Part shown: piece by piece, positions 1 to 7,989 of the stretch
Layout: each line of letters starts with the position of its first letter
Numbering within the stretch: the first letter of the stretch is position 1
Assembly (NCBI GenBank): GCA_045645205.1
Contig: JAZRIJ010000049.1
Location: forward strand, 1 to 24,647
DNA: 24,647 nucleotides
Direction: 5' to 3'
Origin: RGIG1995 sp045645205
GTDB lineage: Bacteria > Bacillota > Clostridia > Oscillospirales > CAG-272
Made by a program: the position numbers and the translations under genes
The notes under the pieces: generated by a model
What the model was told of the DNA's origin: nothing
The model's input: only the letters and a program-made list of their open reading frames with translations
Databases searched by the model: none

Positions 1-20
1 CATGTTTTTGAAAAAATATG

Positions 21-49
21 TTGTAAATTTTAAATCCATGTGCTATAAT
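21..49 (+). promoter_or_regulatory. Sigma-A promoter of pgk-tpiA
   Basis: A -35 box TTGTAA (21-26) is followed by a 17-bp spacer and a perfect -10 box TATAAT (44-49). A TG at 41-42 makes an extended -10. The predicted start near 56 would leave a leader of about 60 nt before pgk. Seen directly in sequence; activity is inferred. Confidence 0.75.
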
Positions 50-118
50 AAATAAGATTAAAACAAACATAAATAAAAATATTTTTAGATAAAACAAAAA
101 TTTATATGAGGTGAAACA

Positions 119-1420
119 ATGTACAACAAAAAATCTATCGAAGATGTTGCAGTTGCAGGTAAAAAGGTTATTGCAAGATGCGACTTTAACGTTCCTATGC
201 AGGATGGGGTAATCACCGACGACAAAAGAATTGTAGGAGCATTGCCAACAATCAAATATCTCGTAGAAAACGGAGCATCTGTTATTCTCTGCTCACATAT
301 GGGACGCCCCCACAACATTCTCAACGAAACCTTAAAGCTCAGCAAGAAGGATAAGAAAAAAATTGAAGCTCTTCCCGAAGAAGAGAGAGAAGCTGCTGCT
401 GCAAAGATTCTTGAAAAAGCAAAAAATGAATTCGTTACGCTCTCGCTCGCTCCCGTAGCTAAAAGACTTTCTGAACTTCTCGGCAAAGAAGTTATTATGG
501 CCAAAGACGTTGTCGGCGAAGATGCAATGGCTAAAGCCAATGCACTTAAAGCAGGCGATATACTTCTCCTTGAAAATGTCCGTTTCCATGAAGAAGAAGA
601 AAAGAATGACGAAGCTTTTGCAAAGAAACTTGCATCTATGGCTGATATATATGTAAACGATGCGTTTGGTACAGCTCACAGAGCGCATGCCACAACAGCA
701 GGTATTGCTCAGTACTGTCCAGAAATGCCCGCAGTATGCGGATATCTCATCCAGAAAGAGATTTCAATAATGGGAGGTGCGCTTTCCGAACCCAAACGTC
801 CCTTTGTTGCCATTCTTGGCGGAGCAAAGGTTTCTGACAAAATCGGTGTTATCGAAAATCTCATTAACAAAGTTGACACGCTTATTATTGGCGGTGCTAT
901 GGCTTATACCTTCAACAAGGCTCTCGGTCATGAAATTGCAGATTCAAGGTTTGAAGAAGACAAGCTTGAGCTTGCTCTCGAACTTATAAAGAAAGCAGAA
1001 AACCAAGGCGTTAAGTTCCTTCTCCCCATTGACAACCGTGTAGGTGATAGGTTTGCCGAAGACTGCCACAAGCTTGTTGTTGATTCAGAAGATCTTCCCA
1101 CAGGCTATATGGGACTTGATATTGGTCCTCGCACCGAAGCGCTTTATGCTGAAGCAATTAAGAACGCAGAAACGGTAATCTGGAACGGTCCTATGGGTGT
1201 ATTTGAATGGGAAGCATTTGCAGGCGGTACAAAATCTGTTGCAAAAGCGGTTGCTGAAAGCGGTGCTATATCCATTATCGGCGGCGGAGACTCTGCTGCA
1301 GCTGTCGAACAGCTCGGATTTGCTGATAAAATGACACACATTTCTACAGGCGGCGGCGCTTCACTTGAGTTCCTCGAAGGTAAAGATCTTCCCGGAATTT
1401 CATGCCTTAACAACAAATAA
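119..1420 (+). CDS. pgk: Phosphoglycerate kinase
   Basis: Phosphoglycerate kinase transfers the acyl phosphate of 1,3-bisphosphoglycerate to ADP in cytosolic glycolysis. At the N terminus the protein shows the substrate-binding CDFNVPM segment (about 21-27), Arg37 and SHMGRP (59-64). Next come ENVRFHEEEEKND and the GTAHRAHATTAG loop. At the C terminus are the nucleotide-binding GGGDSAAAVEQLG and STGGGASLEFLEG motifs. Its 433 residues exceed the usual 390-400 because about 30 extra, charged and probably helical residues sit at about 66-106 between the SHMGRP and LAPVAKRL blocks of the N domain. The start is supported by GAGGTG six bases upstream. tpiA follows 32 bp downstream, and both probably share one transcript. 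All core motifs are present, so the enzyme should be active. Confidence 0.97.
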   Translation: MYNKKSIEDVAVAGKKVIARCDFNVPMQDGVITDDKRIVGALPTIKYLVENGASVILCSHMGRPHNILNETLKLSKKDKKKIEALPEEEREAAAAKILEKAKNEFVTLSLAPVAKRLSELLGKEVIMAKDVVGEDAMAKANALKAGDILLLENVRFHEEEEKNDEAFAKKLASMADIYVNDAFGTAHRAHATTAGIAQYCPEMPAVCGYLIQKEISIMGGALSEPKRPFVAILGGAKVSDKIGVIENLINKVDTLIIGGAMAYTFNKALGHEIADSRFEEDKLELALELIKKAENQGVKFLLPIDNRVGDRFAEDCHKLVVDSEDLPTGYMGLDIGPRTEALYAEAIKNAETVIWNGPMGVFEWEAFAGGTKSVAKAVAESGAISIIGGGDSAAAVEQLGFADKMTHISTGGGASLEFLEGKDLPGISCLNNK

Positions 1421-1452
1421 TAAATATATTTAATTGACTGAAGGTAATAAAA

Positions 1453-2220
1453 ATGAATAGACAAACAAGAAATACAGTTATAGCAGGTAACTGGAAAATG
1501 AACCTTACTCCCTCGCAGACTAAGACCGTTATTGAAGAACTTAAGCCATTGGTTGCCGGAAAGGATAACTGCACAACCATCCTTTGCGTTCCCTTTGTTG
1601 ATATTGCAACTGCTGTTGAGGCAGCAAAAGGCTCAAACATAAAAATAGGAGCGCAGAACGTTCACTTTGAAGCTAAGGGAGCGTTTACAGGCGAGATTGC
1701 TGCCGATATGCTTCTTGAGATTGGCGCTGAATATGTTATTATCGGTCACAGCGAACGCAGACAATACTTTGGTGAAACTGATGTGACAGTAAATAAGAGA
1801 GTTCTTGCTGCGCTTAATGCAGGACTTAAAGTTATACTCTGTGTAGGCGAAGTTCTCAAAGAACGTGAGCAGGATATTACAGCTGAAATCGTATCTATGC
1901 AGACCAAAATTGCACTGCTTGGCGTAAATGAAGAAATGATGAAGAATGTTATTATTGCATATGAACCCGTTTGGGCTATCGGCACAGGCAAGACCGCAAC
2001 TGCAGATCAGGCTGACGAGGTTTGCAGAATTATCCGTAACGTTCTTGAAGCTAAGTATGGCAAGGCTGTTGCAGAAGCGACAACCATCCAGTACGGCGGT
2101 TCTATGAATGCGGGCAATTCTGCAGAGCTTCTTTCTAAGGTAAACGTTGACGGAGGTCTTATCGGCGGAGCTTCTCTCAAGGCGGCTGACTTCTCGGTTA
2201 TCGTAAACAACGCTCAGTAA
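1453..2220 (+). CDS. tpiA: Triosephosphate isomerase
   Basis: Triosephosphate isomerase interconverts dihydroxyacetone phosphate and glyceraldehyde 3-phosphate. The 255-residue protein has the normal family length. It shows the N-terminal GNWKMN with catalytic Lys15, the electrophilic His99 in IIGHSERRQYF, and the catalytic base Glu171 in AYEPVWAIGTGK, which also holds the mobile loop. The phosphate-binding YGGSMNAGN and GGLIGGASL segments follow. A GAAGGT ribosome site precedes the ATG. It lies just downstream of pgk on the same strand and ends 18 bp before a strong hairpin terminator, so pgk-tpiA forms a closed two-gene unit. The gap, pgm and eno genes often linked to these two are not in this window. 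Confidence 0.97.
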   Translation: MNRQTRNTVIAGNWKMNLTPSQTKTVIEELKPLVAGKDNCTTILCVPFVDIATAVEAAKGSNIKIGAQNVHFEAKGAFTGEIAADMLLEIGAEYVIIGHSERRQYFGETDVTVNKRVLAALNAGLKVILCVGEVLKEREQDITAEIVSMQTKIALLGVNEEMMKNVIIAYEPVWAIGTGKTATADQADEVCRIIRNVLEAKYGKAVAEATTIQYGGSMNAGNSAELLSKVNVDGGLIGGASLKAADFSVIVNNAQ

Positions 2221-2238
2221 TTTAATACACAAAACATA

Positions 2239-2275
2239 AAAATCACTCCTACTTATTTGGAGTGATTTTCTTATT
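2239..2275 (+). terminator. Intrinsic terminator after tpiA
   Basis: AAAATCACTCC (2239-2249) pairs perfectly with GGAGTGATTTT (2259-2269) around a 9-nt loop, followed by a T-rich run. It ends the pgk-tpiA transcript. Confidence 0.9.
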
Positions 2276-2303
2276 GTCTAAACTTCGCTTTCTGTCATAT
2301 TAT
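2274..2303 (+). promoter_or_regulatory. Possible promoter of the four-helix membrane protein gene
   Basis: TTGTCT (2274-2279) and TATTAT (2298-2303) are separated by 18 bp, just after the tpiA terminator and about 20 bp before the ribosome site of the next gene. Both boxes depart from consensus, so this is a moderate call. Confidence 0.45.
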
Positions 2304-2335
2304 GTATTGAGTATAAATGAAAGGAGGTAAAAATA

Positions 2336-2755
2336 GTGTGTCAAAATATCAACACTCTTTATTTCAAGTTTGCAATAGCAACTTTGTTTGCAACTGTTCT
2401 CGGCATAATCGCAGGAATCATATGGCCGGCGTTCTTCACAAACTTCACAACTCTTCTTCTCATAGAACTGATAACTGCCGCCGTTGTTCTCGTCATTCTT
2501 GCAATATATCTTCTTGCTCGTGGAAACAGAGGTAACCAATCTCTTCCCTTTATAAGATTTTATATAAGATTTTTGCTCTTTGGAGCAATAGGAAGCTTTG
2601 TGTTCTCGGTTTTGGCTCTGTCTACAACATTAACAGCAAATCTTGTAAGCTCAATAATCTTCGGAATAGCTGTAGGATTTTTCGTTTTAATGATCATAGG
2701 TATAGTATTTCTGCTCGAATATCTCTTAAAAAACTCATGTCAAGGCAGAGAATAA
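2336..2755 (+). CDS. Small four-helix membrane protein, unknown function
   Basis: I do not recognise a family. The 139-residue protein is almost entirely hydrophobic, with four likely transmembrane helices at about 10-33, 38-61, 77-98 and 103-130. A short basic loop (ARGNRGNQ) lies between helices 2 and 3, and the tail is short and polar. It has no enzyme motif. The GTG start at 2336 is chosen because a full AAGGAGG (2321-2327) sits eight bases upstream; a second GTG at 2338 is out of frame. It stands alone between two terminators, so it is probably transcribed by itself and its neighbours say nothing of its role. Confidence 0.75.
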   Translation: MCQNINTLYFKFAIATLFATVLGIIAGIIWPAFFTNFTTLLLIELITAAVVLVILAIYLLARGNRGNQSLPFIRFYIRFLLFGAIGSFVFSVLALSTTLTANLVSSIIFGIAVGFFVLMIIGIVFLLEYLLKNSCQGRE

Positions 2756-2813
2756 CACACAAAAAACACAAAAGATGTTCTCGTTGTAACTGCCGTTTTT
2801 AATATAATAATAT

Positions 2814-2859
2814 AAGTCAGGCTCTCCCTAAAAAAATAACGAGGGAGAGCTTGATTTTT
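2814..2859 (+). terminator. Intrinsic terminator before the his operon
   Basis: GCTCTCCCT (2821-2829) pairs with AGGGAGAGC (2842-2850). The helix can be extended outward by A-T, C-G and G-T pairs, and a TTTTT run follows. It lies about 60 bp downstream of the small membrane protein gene and insulates the his operon. The rest of 2756-2995 holds only the yerC promoter and operator described next. Confidence 0.85.
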
Positions 2860-2919
2860 AAATTAAATGAGTGTATAATTTATTTTTGTTATTAATTTTA
2901 TAAATATTACAAAATCCTA

Positions 2920-2948
2920 TTGACTTTACCGCTTTAGTGTGATAAAAT
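2920..2948 (+). promoter_or_regulatory. Promoter of the yerC-his operon
   Basis: TTGACT (2920-2925) and TAAAAT (2943-2948) are spaced by exactly 17 bp, each matching consensus at 5 of 6 positions. Initiation near 2955 would give a leader of about 40 nt, too short for a T-box or a classical his attenuator. This is the only good promoter seen ahead of the tightly packed his genes. Confidence 0.8.
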
Positions 2949-2958
2949 GTACAACACT
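2936..2958 (+). promoter_or_regulatory. Candidate operator (dyad) over the his promoter -10
   Basis: AGTGT (2936-2940) and ACACT (2954-2958) form an inverted repeat centred at 2947, inside the -10 box. Eight of the eleven symmetric positions pair. The geometry is that of a repressor site blocking RNA polymerase, and the first gene downstream encodes a TrpR-like protein. That YerC binds here is inference. Confidence 0.6.
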
Positions 2959-2995
2959 GTTTAATTAATAATATTATTCAAAAAAGGTGAAGTAA

Positions 2996-3289
2996 ATGAA
3001 AAAAATTCATAATGAACTGACCGAAAAGTTTTTTAAAGTCATACTTAATCTTAACAGCGTAGATGAATGCAAAAGTTTTTTTGAAGATATATGTACCATT
3101 AAAGAATTACAGGACATGTCTCAAAGACTTGAGGTTGCATTTCTTTTGGACGAAGGAAAAAGCTATCAGGAAGTTTTGACAAAAACGGGTGTCAGCACTG
3201 CAACGATCAGCCGTGTAAATAAATGTCTGAATTACGGCAGCGGCGGATACAAACAGGTAATAGACAAATTTTCTGCAGGAGATAAATAA
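2996..3289 (+). CDS. YerC/TrpR-family transcriptional regulator, probable his repressor
   Basis: This small helical DNA-binding protein of the TrpR superfamily (YerC/YecD type) has 97 residues, the normal size. The N-terminal half is helical with TrpR-like spacing. A helix-turn-helix lies at about 56-78 (SYQEVLTKTGVSTATISRVN), followed by the conserved CLNYGSGGY tail of YerC proteins. It has no separate ligand domain; TrpR proteins bind their amino acid at the dimer interface. It is the first gene of the histidine operon, four bases from hisZ, and its own promoter carries a dyad over the -10 box. Autoregulation and control of the his genes in response to histidine is therefore the natural reading. 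TrpR-type his regulators have been proposed for Firmicutes by comparative genomics; that this protein is one of them is inference. The start follows an AAAGGTG ribosome site. Confidence 0.88.
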   Translation: MKKIHNELTEKFFKVILNLNSVDECKSFFEDICTIKELQDMSQRLEVAFLLDEGKSYQEVLTKTGVSTATISRVNKCLNYGSGGYKQVIDKFSAGDK

Positions 3290-3293
3290 TAAA

Positions 3294-4421
3294 ATGGATA
3301 TTAACAGCTCAGTTTTCAAAAATGAAGAAAAAGCCGTTTTCAAGCTCCGCCAACTTTACGGTAAATACGGCTATTCGCAATACAAAATGAGTAAATTTGA
3401 AGAATATGACCTCTATGTACGAAACAAGGATTTTCTTGTATCTGACAGCATTATTACATTTACCGATACAAACGGCAAGCTTCTTGCTTTAAAGCCTGAC
3501 GTAACCCTTTCAATTATAAAAAACACAAAAGATGAAAAAAATACGGTAAAAAAAGTATACTACAATGAAAACGTATACCGTATTTCAAAGGGAGCTCATT
3601 CCTACAAGGAAATCATGCAGTCGGGACTTGAATGTATAGGTGATATTGATATATATAACATATACGAGGTATTGATGCTTGCATGCGAAAGCTTAAAAAG
3701 TATATCACTTGAATGTGTTCTTGATATTTCCCACCTCGGTATTCTCTCGGATGTTATTGATAACCTAAGCATTTCTGCTGAAAACAAAAAGTATATTCTC
3801 AAGTGCGCAAGTGAAAAAAACACTCATGAGATTACAAACATCTGCAAACAGGAAGGTATTTCTGATGATAAAGCCGAAATACTAAAAAAACTTGTTCAAA
3901 CCTATGGCACACCGAAAGATGTGATTTCATTGCTCGAAAAAGATATTTCCAACCTTGTCGAGAAGAAAAAGATTGACGAACTAAAAGCAATTACCTCCAA
4001 TCTTGAGGCAAACGGTTACGGAGATATGATCAGAATCGATTTTTCTGTTATAAACGACATGAACTATTATAACGGAATTGTCTTCAAAGGTTTTATAAAC
4101 ACCATTCCTACAGGTGTTCTTTCAGGCGGTCAGTATGACAAGCTTATGCAGAAGATGGGCAGAAGGTCGGGTGCTATCGGTTTTGCCGTTTACCTTGATA
4201 TGCTAGAAAGATTCAATGAAACAGAAAGGGATTTTGATGTTGACACCGTTATTCTCTACAACGATTCAGACAATCTTACCTCCCTTAACAATGCTATAAA
4301 AATGCTTGCAGACAACGGTAAAAGCGTTATGGCGCAAAAGGCTGTTCCCGAGGACATCAAATATAAACAGCTTCTTAAATTAAAAGATAAAGGAGTGGTA
4401 ATCATTGAAAACCATGCTTAA
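3294..4421 (+). CDS. hisZ: ATP phosphoribosyltransferase regulatory subunit
   Basis: HisZ is a catalytically inert paralogue of histidyl-tRNA synthetase. It associates with short-form HisG and makes ATP phosphoribosyltransferase active and histidine-sensitive. The 375 residues keep the class II synthetase core: LKPDVT (66-71), VYR (94-96), QSGLE (109-113) and the late SGGQYDKLMQKMGRRSGAIGF segment (about 277-297). The C-terminal anticodon-binding domain of true synthetases is reduced to a short tail, which together with the adjacent hisG argues for HisZ rather than HisS. The ATG follows yerC by four bases, with AGGAG at 3277-3281. Its 3' end overlaps hisG by 17 bp, suggesting translational coupling that would help keep the two subunits in proportion. 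Confidence 0.95.
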   Translation: MDINSSVFKNEEKAVFKLRQLYGKYGYSQYKMSKFEEYDLYVRNKDFLVSDSIITFTDTNGKLLALKPDVTLSIIKNTKDEKNTVKKVYYNENVYRISKGAHSYKEIMQSGLECIGDIDIYNIYEVLMLACESLKSISLECVLDISHLGILSDVIDNLSISAENKKYILKCASEKNTHEITNICKQEGISDDKAEILKKLVQTYGTPKDVISLLEKDISNLVEKKKIDELKAITSNLEANGYGDMIRIDFSVINDMNYYNGIVFKGFINTIPTGVLSGGQYDKLMQKMGRRSGAIGFAVYLDMLERFNETERDFDVDTVILYNDSDNLTSLNNAIKMLADNGKSVMAQKAVPEDIKYKQLLKLKDKGVVIIENHA

Positions 4422-5043
4422 TATTGCTCTTCCAAAAGGAAGACTCGGCGAAAAAGTTTACGCTATGTTCGAAAAGGCGGGTTTTGAATGTCCCTCCATA
4501 AAGGAAAATAACAGAAAACTTATTTTTGAAAATGAGGAATTATGCGTAAGATATTTTTGGGTCAAGCCATCCGACTCAGCTATTTATGTTGAAAGAGGGG
4601 CTGCTGACATCGGTGTTGCGGGCAAAGATATTCTGCTTGAATATAATCCCGATGTATATGAGCTTCTTGATCTTGACATCGGCAAATGCAGAATGGCAGT
4701 CGCAGCCAAAAAGGATTTCAGAGACGATCCTCAAAAAACGCTTAAGGTCGCAACTAAGTTTACTAATATCGCACAAAACTTTTATGCATCAAAAGGACGC
4801 GAAATTGATATGATCCACCTTAACGGTTCGATCGAAATAGCACCAATTCTCGGTCTTTCTGATGTTATAGTTGATATAGTTGAAACAGGCACAACTCTCA
4901 AGGAAAATAATCTTGAAGTAAAAGAGACTATATTCCCTATCAGCGCACGTCTTATTGCAAATAAATCAAGCTTTAAATTTAAAAATCAACAAATAGAAAA
5001 AATCGTGCGTGAATTATCCGCACAGACAGAGGCAAATCAATGA
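4405..5043 (+). CDS. hisG: ATP phosphoribosyltransferase, short catalytic subunit
   Basis: HisG catalyses the committed step of histidine synthesis, joining PRPP and ATP into phosphoribosyl-ATP. At 212 residues this is the short form, lacking the C-terminal histidine-binding domain of long HisG and therefore dependent on HisZ, which is encoded immediately upstream. Visible motifs are the N-terminal LNIALPKGRL, the GAADIGVAGKDIL segment and the PRPP loop VETGTTL (159-165). Two starts are possible: TTG at 4405, nine bases after AAAGGAG (4389-4395), and ATG at 4414, eighteen bases after it. Spacing favours TTG, but the ATG version would lose only three residues. It overlaps hisZ by 17 bp and hisD by 4 bp. 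Confidence 0.96.
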   Translation: MKTMLNIALPKGRLGEKVYAMFEKAGFECPSIKENNRKLIFENEELCVRYFWVKPSDSAIYVERGAADIGVAGKDILLEYNPDVYELLDLDIGKCRMAVAAKKDFRDDPQKTLKVATKFTNIAQNFYASKGREIDMIHLNGSIEIAPILGLSDVIVDIVETGTTLKENNLEVKETIFPISARLIANKSSFKFKNQQIEKIVRELSAQTEANQ

Positions 5044-6314
5044 TTAAGATATTAAAATACGGAGAGGTTGAAAACAAGGATATATTCGCAAGAGCTGTCC
5101 CCGAGATTGACGTTGCGGCGACTGTATCCGAAATTATAGACAACGTTAAACAAAACGGCGACTCTGCCCTTTTGATGTACTGCGAAAAATTTGATAAAGC
5201 AAAGCTCTCTTCCCTCGAGGTAACACCCGAAGAAATAGATGAGGCTTTTGGGGCAGTACCCACGAATTTCATCGAAATACTCAGAAAAGCAGCGGCAAAC
5301 ATAAGAAAATTTCACGAAAGACAGGTTAGAAACAGCTTTATTATAAATGATGAAGACGGCATAGTTGTTGGACAAAAAATTATTCCTGTTGACAAAGCAG
5401 GACTTTATGTTCCCGGTGGTACTGCGGCTTACCCCTCTACCGTTCTTATGGACTCAATCCCGGCAAAAATTGCAGGAGTAAAAGAAGTTGTTATCACAAC
5501 TCCCCCTTCGTCAAACGGAAAGATAAACCCTTATATTTTGGCTGCGGCAAAAATTGCAGGCGTTGACAGAATATTCAAGGTAGGAGGAGCGCAAGCAATT
5601 GCGGCATTAGCCTACGGCACGGAAACTGTTCCGAAAGTAGATAAGATCGTCGGTCCTGGCAATGCATTTGTTGCTGAAGCCAAAAAGCAAGTATTCGGCA
5701 ATGTTTCTATTGATATGATCGCAGGTCCGTCTGAAATACTTATTGTTTCCGACGAAAAAACCTCGCCCAAATATACTGCCGCCGACCTTCTCTCTCAGGC
5801 AGAACATGATAAGCTGGCAAGCGCTGTTTTAGTAACCGATTCTATGGATTTTGCCGTAGCTGTTCAATACGAAATTGAAAAACAGCTTCCCTTGCTCGAA
5901 AGACACGATATTGCAAGAGCATCTATTGACAACAACGGAAAAATAATTGTTGCCGATACTCTTGAAAAGGCAATTGAAATTTCAAACGAAATCGCTCCCG
6001 AGCATCTTGAATTATGTGTAGACTCACCATTTGATTATCTTGACAAGATCAAGCACGCAGGATCAATATTTATGGGCAGATATTGTCCCGAATCACTCGG
6101 CGACTATTACGCAGGACCAAACCATACACTTCCCACAAGCGGTACTGCAAAATTCTCGAGCCCACTTTCTGTTGATGACTTTATTAAAAAAACTCAATAC
6201 ACTTATTATACTAAAGATGCATTAAAAAGAGTTGCGAATGACGTTGCATTTTTTGCAGAAAAAGAAGGTCTTACAGCTCACGCAAAAAGCGCTACTATAA
6301 GATTTGAAGATTAA
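5040..6314 (+). CDS. hisD: Histidinol dehydrogenase
   Basis: HisD carries out the last two steps, oxidising L-histidinol to histidinal and then histidine with two NAD+ and a zinc ion. The 424 residues match the family length. Visible motifs are VPGGTAAYPSTVLM, GGAQAIAALAYGT, KIVGPGNAFVAEAK and AGPSEIL. The zinc ligand region LLSQAEHD, the catalytic Glu-His pair in APEHLEL, the Asp in GDYYAGPNH and the late His in GLTAHAKS are also all present. The start ATG overlaps the hisG stop as ATGA, a typical coupled junction. All known active-site residues appear intact. Confidence 0.97.
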   Translation: MIKILKYGEVENKDIFARAVPEIDVAATVSEIIDNVKQNGDSALLMYCEKFDKAKLSSLEVTPEEIDEAFGAVPTNFIEILRKAAANIRKFHERQVRNSFIINDEDGIVVGQKIIPVDKAGLYVPGGTAAYPSTVLMDSIPAKIAGVKEVVITTPPSSNGKINPYILAAAKIAGVDRIFKVGGAQAIAALAYGTETVPKVDKIVGPGNAFVAEAKKQVFGNVSIDMIAGPSEILIVSDEKTSPKYTAADLLSQAEHDKLASAVLVTDSMDFAVAVQYEIEKQLPLLERHDIARASIDNNGKIIVADTLEKAIEISNEIAPEHLELCVDSPFDYLDKIKHAGSIFMGRYCPESLGDYYAGPNHTLPTSGTAKFSSPLSVDDFIKKTQYTYYTKDALKRVANDVAFFAEKEGLTAHAKSATIRFED

Positions 6315-6337
6315 AATCACATGGAGATACAAAACAT

Positions 6338-7402
6338 ATGAGCAGATTTTTCAGCGAGAAATATAAAAAACTTGTGCCCTACACTCCGGGCGAACAGCCT
6401 AAAGATACAAAGTACATAAAGCTCAACACAAACGAGTCCCCCTTCCCTCCGTCAGAAAAGGCAATTATAGCCGCAATGGAGGCGGCTCAGGGGTTACAGC
6501 TTTATCCTGACCCCGAATGCAGAGCTTTAACCGAAAAGGTTGCCGAGCTTTGCGGTGTTGAATATGAAAATGTACTCATGACAAACGGCTCTGATGAAAT
6601 ACTCAATTTTGCATTTATGGCATTCTGTGATGATAAACATCCTGCTGTGTTTCCTGATATTTCGTACGGTTTTTACAGCGTTTTTGCAGAGCTTAACAAT
6701 GTTCCCTATACTGAAATACCGTTAAAAGATGATTTTTCGATAGATATTAATGATTACAAAGGTGTTAACAAAACAGTATTTATTGCAAACCCAAACGCCC
6801 CCACCGGCATTACACTTTCGTTAGTGCAAATCGAGGAGATACTTATGTCAAATCCTGACAATGTTGTTGTTATTGATGAAGCATACGTTGATTTTGGCGC
6901 TGAAAGCTGTATTCCTCTTACTAAAAAATATAATAACCTTTTGGTTTGCCAAACATTTTCAAAGTCTCGTTCTATGGCAGGCGCAAGACTGGGCTTTGGG
7001 GTAGGAAGTAAAGAGCTTATTGCCGACCTAAATACAGTTAAGTATTCAACTAATCCCTATAATATAAACAGAATGACAATGGCAGCAGGGATAGGTGTTC
7101 TAAACGACGAAGCATATACTAAAGCAAACTGTGCTGAAATTGCTGAAAACAGAGAGAATACAACCGTAAAACTGAAAGAGATGGGCTTTGTTACAACAGA
7201 GTCAAAATCAAACTTTATATTTGCTAAACATCCTCAAATTGACGGGAAAATTATATATGAAGGGCTTAAGAAAAAAGGGATTCTTGTGCGTCATTTTTCA
7301 AAACCGAGAATCAGCGAATATGTACGCATAACTGTAGGAACTGCTGAACAAATGACTGCGCTTACATTTGCTCTAAAAAAACTTCTGGAGGAGAATCAAT
7401 GA
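6338..7402 (+). CDS. hisC: Histidinol-phosphate aminotransferase
   Basis: HisC is a PLP-dependent class I/II aminotransferase that converts imidazole acetol phosphate and glutamate to histidinol phosphate. The 354-residue protein shows KLNTNESPFPPS (29-40) and NPNAPTGI (151-158). The VIDEAYVDFG segment (about 178-187) supplies the PLP ring-stacking region, and the Schiff-base lysine is Lys209 in QTFSKSRSMAGARLGFG. A GGAG site precedes the ATG, which lies 23 bp after hisD. The gene ends in an ATGA overlap with hisB. Isolated HisC-like proteins can act on aromatic substrates, but the location settles its role here. Confidence 0.96.
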   Translation: MSRFFSEKYKKLVPYTPGEQPKDTKYIKLNTNESPFPPSEKAIIAAMEAAQGLQLYPDPECRALTEKVAELCGVEYENVLMTNGSDEILNFAFMAFCDDKHPAVFPDISYGFYSVFAELNNVPYTEIPLKDDFSIDINDYKGVNKTVFIANPNAPTGITLSLVQIEEILMSNPDNVVVIDEAYVDFGAESCIPLTKKYNNLLVCQTFSKSRSMAGARLGFGVGSKELIADLNTVKYSTNPYNINRMTMAAGIGVLNDEAYTKANCAEIAENRENTTVKLKEMGFVTTESKSNFIFAKHPQIDGKIIYEGLKKKGILVRHFSKPRISEYVRITVGTAEQMTALTFALKKLLEENQ

Positions 7403-7989
7403 TAAGAGTTGCCGAGGTTACAAGAAAAACAGCCGAGACTGACATATATCTGAAAATAAGACTTGACGGTAAAGGCGAATCAAAAATAAATACATGTTGC
7501 GGTTTTCTTGACCATATGCTTACACTTTTTTCGAAACACAGCCGTTTTGATATGGAAGTTACATGCAAAGGGGATACACAGGTCGACTATCATCATTCAG
7601 CAGAAGATATAGGCATCTGTCTCGGTATAGCATTCAATGATGCTATCGGAGACAAGAAAGGCATAAACCGTTACGGTGATATTACACTTCCAATGGATGA
7701 AGCTCTCATACTTTCTGCTGTAGATATTTCAGGCAGAGATTATTTAGGGTATGATATGCATATTCCCACAGAAAAAGTGGGTGATTTTGATACAGAGCTT
7801 GTAGAAGAGTTCTGGCTGGGCTTTGTTAGAAATGCTAAAATTACTCTGCACATAAAACAGATTGCCGGCACAAATTCACACCACATAATTGAGGGCGCGT
7901 TCAAGGCTGTAGGCAGAGCCTTGGGACAGGCAACAAGAAAAGACCCTGCCCTTGCAAATGAAATACCCTCAACGAAAGGAATACTTTAA
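7399..7989 (+). CDS. hisB: Imidazoleglycerol-phosphate dehydratase
   Basis: HisB dehydrates imidazole glycerol phosphate to imidazole acetol phosphate using manganese. At 196 residues this is the monofunctional form, without the phosphatase domain fused to it in enteric bacteria, so a separate phosphatase is needed and is found at the operon end. The metal-binding repeats are clear: GFLDHMLTLFSKHSRFD, DYHHSAEDIGICLG and HHIIEGAFKAVGRAL. A strong GGAGGAG lies just upstream inside hisC, and the start overlaps the hisC stop by 4 bp. The stop shares one base with the hisH start (TAATG). Confidence 0.97.
   Translation: MIRVAEVTRKTAETDIYLKIRLDGKGESKINTCCGFLDHMLTLFSKHSRFDMEVTCKGDTQVDYHHSAEDIGICLGIAFNDAIGDKKGINRYGDITLPMDEALILSAVDISGRDYLGYDMHIPTEKVGDFDTELVEEFWLGFVRNAKITLHIKQIAGTNSHHIIEGAFKAVGRALGQATRKDPALANEIPSTKGIL

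Noticed and set aside
85..540. A 151-codon open frame antisense to the start of pgk
   Set aside because: Runs through the pgk promoter and coding start; Ser/Leu-rich low-quality sequence with no family resemblance.
1633..2232. A 199-codon open frame antisense to tpiA
   Set aside because: Shadow of tpiA codon usage, with no ribosome site and a composition unlike a real protein.
2756..2995. A T-box or his leader attenuator ahead of the histidine genes
   Set aside because: Only about 40 nt lie between the predicted start and yerC, with no histidine codon run, no T-box motif and no leader terminator; the hairpin at 2814-2859 lies upstream of the promoter.
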